Shown: positions 62,926 to 64,000 of the stretch, in pieces
How the letters are laid out: each line of letters starts with the position of its first letter
How positions within the stretch are numbered: position 1 is the first letter of the stretch
NCBI GenBank assembly: GCA_036417435.1
Contig: CM070910.1
Span: 70,726,784-70,790,783 of the forward strand
Direction: 5' to 3'
Length of the DNA: 64,000 nucleotides
From: Inia geoffrensis
Taxonomy: Eukaryota > Chordata > Mammalia > Artiodactyla > Iniidae
Position numbers and translations under genes: made by a program
Notes under the pieces: model-generated
What the model was told of the DNA's origin: nothing
Databases searched by the model: none
What the model saw: only the letters and a program-made list of their open reading frames with translations

Positions 62926-63504
62926 GTTTGTTGATTTTTTGATGATGGTCATTCTCTCTGGTATGAGGTGATACCTCATTGTAGTTTTGATTTGCATTTC
63001 TCTAATAGTGATGTTGAGCATCTTTTCATGTGCTTTTTGGCCATCTGTATGTCTTCTTTGGAGAAATGTCTATTTAGATCTTCTGCCCATATTTTGAATG
63101 GGTTATTTATTTTTTTGATATTGAGCTGCATGAGCTGTTTGTATATTTTGGAGATTAATCCCTTGTCAGTTGCTTCATTTGCAAATATTTTCTCCCATTC
63201 TAAGGGTTGTCTTGGAAATTCTTGATTGGAAGCAAAGATAGTAATAATGGAAAGTAGGGTAAGAGGGCAAACTAATTGTTAGTACTCTGAAGAGAAAAGA
63301 CAGGAGGTGGCTAGGGTGTTAAACCAGACCAATATAGTCCCACTTAGGATTTGGGGGTACTGTGCTAGTTCTAAACTGTGGGACCTCGGGGAAATCTCCT
63401 TTGGCTTGTTTAAGAAGTGTATGGGAAAGGGAAATTGTCAGTCTCACTGCCAGGGCTAAAGTGGTATGTGATCCAAAATTGAGACCTGGAAGATTTTTAT
63501 TTTT

Positions 63505-63735
63505 TTAGAAAAAGGATCAACTTGACGTGATCATTTGGTAGCAGTGCCTCCTTGCTATGTGACCTTGGGTAAATTGCTTAATTTTATTTTGATTTAATTT
63601 CCTCACATGTGAAATGGGGATAATAGTATCTAGCTTGTATATGGGTGTTTTGAGGATTAATAAGTGATATATATGAAGCACTTGGGACAGTGCCCAGCAC
63701 ACAGTAAGTGCAGTAAGTACTATACAGTGTTATAA
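63505..63735 (+). mobile_element. MIR SINE
   Basis: Well-preserved sense MIR: GCTATGTGACCTTGGGTAAA, GTGAAATGGGGATAATAGTA, CTTGGGACAGTGCCCAGCAC, ACAGTAAGTGC. Confidence 0.88.
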
Positions 63736-64000
63736 TACCATCAGATAAATTATAAGTTAAATTGGCATATGTATACTGGCCTGGGAACCAAAGTCTTCTA
63801 TATAAGGTTGGGTCTGTCTGAAAATGCATTTCTGTCCAAGTTCAGAACTGATTCACAGATAAACTTCTGGAACGTAGTACGCCCATTGGTATATTGGCAG
63901 TTATCCCCAACATAGGAAAGGCTAATAATGAGTTAAATAATAGTATTTCTCAAGGAAATAGGGGGACATCTCTTTGCCTTTTATCCTCTGCCTGTTTTAT

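Larger units (their letters stand above)
61790..63213 (-). mobile_element. L1, 5'-truncated, with ORF2 C-terminus, split by a SINE
   Basis: Reversed L1 with its 3'UTR at left. The minus strand of 62150-62527 still encodes the typical ORF2 C-terminus ([15 protein letters not shown], then KCPSTEEWIKEDVVHIYNGI). Flanked by GGAAATTCTTTATTGG (61774-61789) and GGAAATTCTTGATTGG (63214-63229), a 16-bp target-site duplication with one mismatch. Truncated, so not mobile by itself. Confidence 0.93.
59741..64000 (+). other. SNX14: SNX14 intron 17 (incomplete)
   Basis: At least 4.26 kb. Repeats are listed separately; 60720-61500 and 63230-63500 contain nothing I can name. No PX exon is recognisable up to 64000. 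Confidence 0.85.

Noticed and set aside
1..64000. CRISPR array, bacterial operon, virus or novel defence system
   Set aside because: The window is ordinary mammalian nuclear DNA; no regularly spaced repeats, no long intronless ORFs beyond repeats, and no viral genes seen.

Overview
This is vertebrate nuclear DNA from a placental mammal, almost certainly a cetacean. It is AT-rich, has one CpG island, has short exons in long introns, and carries many MIR, L2, L1 and hAT relics. It also holds more than twenty tRNA-derived SINEs of the CHR type (head reading like CTTCCCTGGTGGCGCAGTGG, tail near GCAGCCAAAAATAAA or GTACCGCAAAA). CHR SINEs belong to whales, hippos and ruminants. I saw no Bov-B/Bov-tA (ruminant) or PRE-1 (pig) copies, so a whale or dolphin fits best. 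Nothing bacterial, no CRISPR array and no operon is present.

Layout. (1) 1-710 is the 3' end of SYNCRIP (hnRNP Q), + strand. Only the alternative last coding exon of the short hnRNP Q1 form is in the window (669-710), recognised from its C-terminus GKGVEAGPDLLQ. (2) 711 to at least 1005, and perhaps to about 2.5 or 6.2 kb, is its 3'UTR, followed by DNA with almost no interspersed repeats up to about 9 kb. (3) 9-18.8 kb is intergenic, with SINEs, MIR, L2, L1 and hAT relics. (4) 18.85-20.15 kb is the CpG-island promoter of SNX14. (5) 19589-59740 holds the first 17 coding exons of SNX14 (sorting nexin 14), + strand, 1608 coding bases = residues 1-536, open throughout with every splice site GT-AG and every phase consistent. 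(6) 59741-64000 is intron 17; the PX and C-terminal nexin exons lie beyond the window.

The two genes are in tandem, same orientation, as at human 6q14.3. SYNCRIP encodes an RNA-binding hnRNP. SNX14 encodes an ER-anchored PXA-RGS-PX protein acting in lipid handling at ER-lipid droplet contacts. They share no evident pathway; the link is positional.

I found no undescribed gene system. The observations most worth checking are: an old L1 insertion whose 13-bp target-site duplication copied the 5' splice site of SNX14 exon 9; a CxxC-x4-C-x2-H cluster just after the SNX14 membrane anchor; tandem NAGNAG acceptors at SNX14 exon 3 and at the SYNCRIP Q1 exon; a short uORF before the SNX14 start; a pair of young inverted SINEs just before exon 8; and several nested insertions datable by intact target-site duplications.
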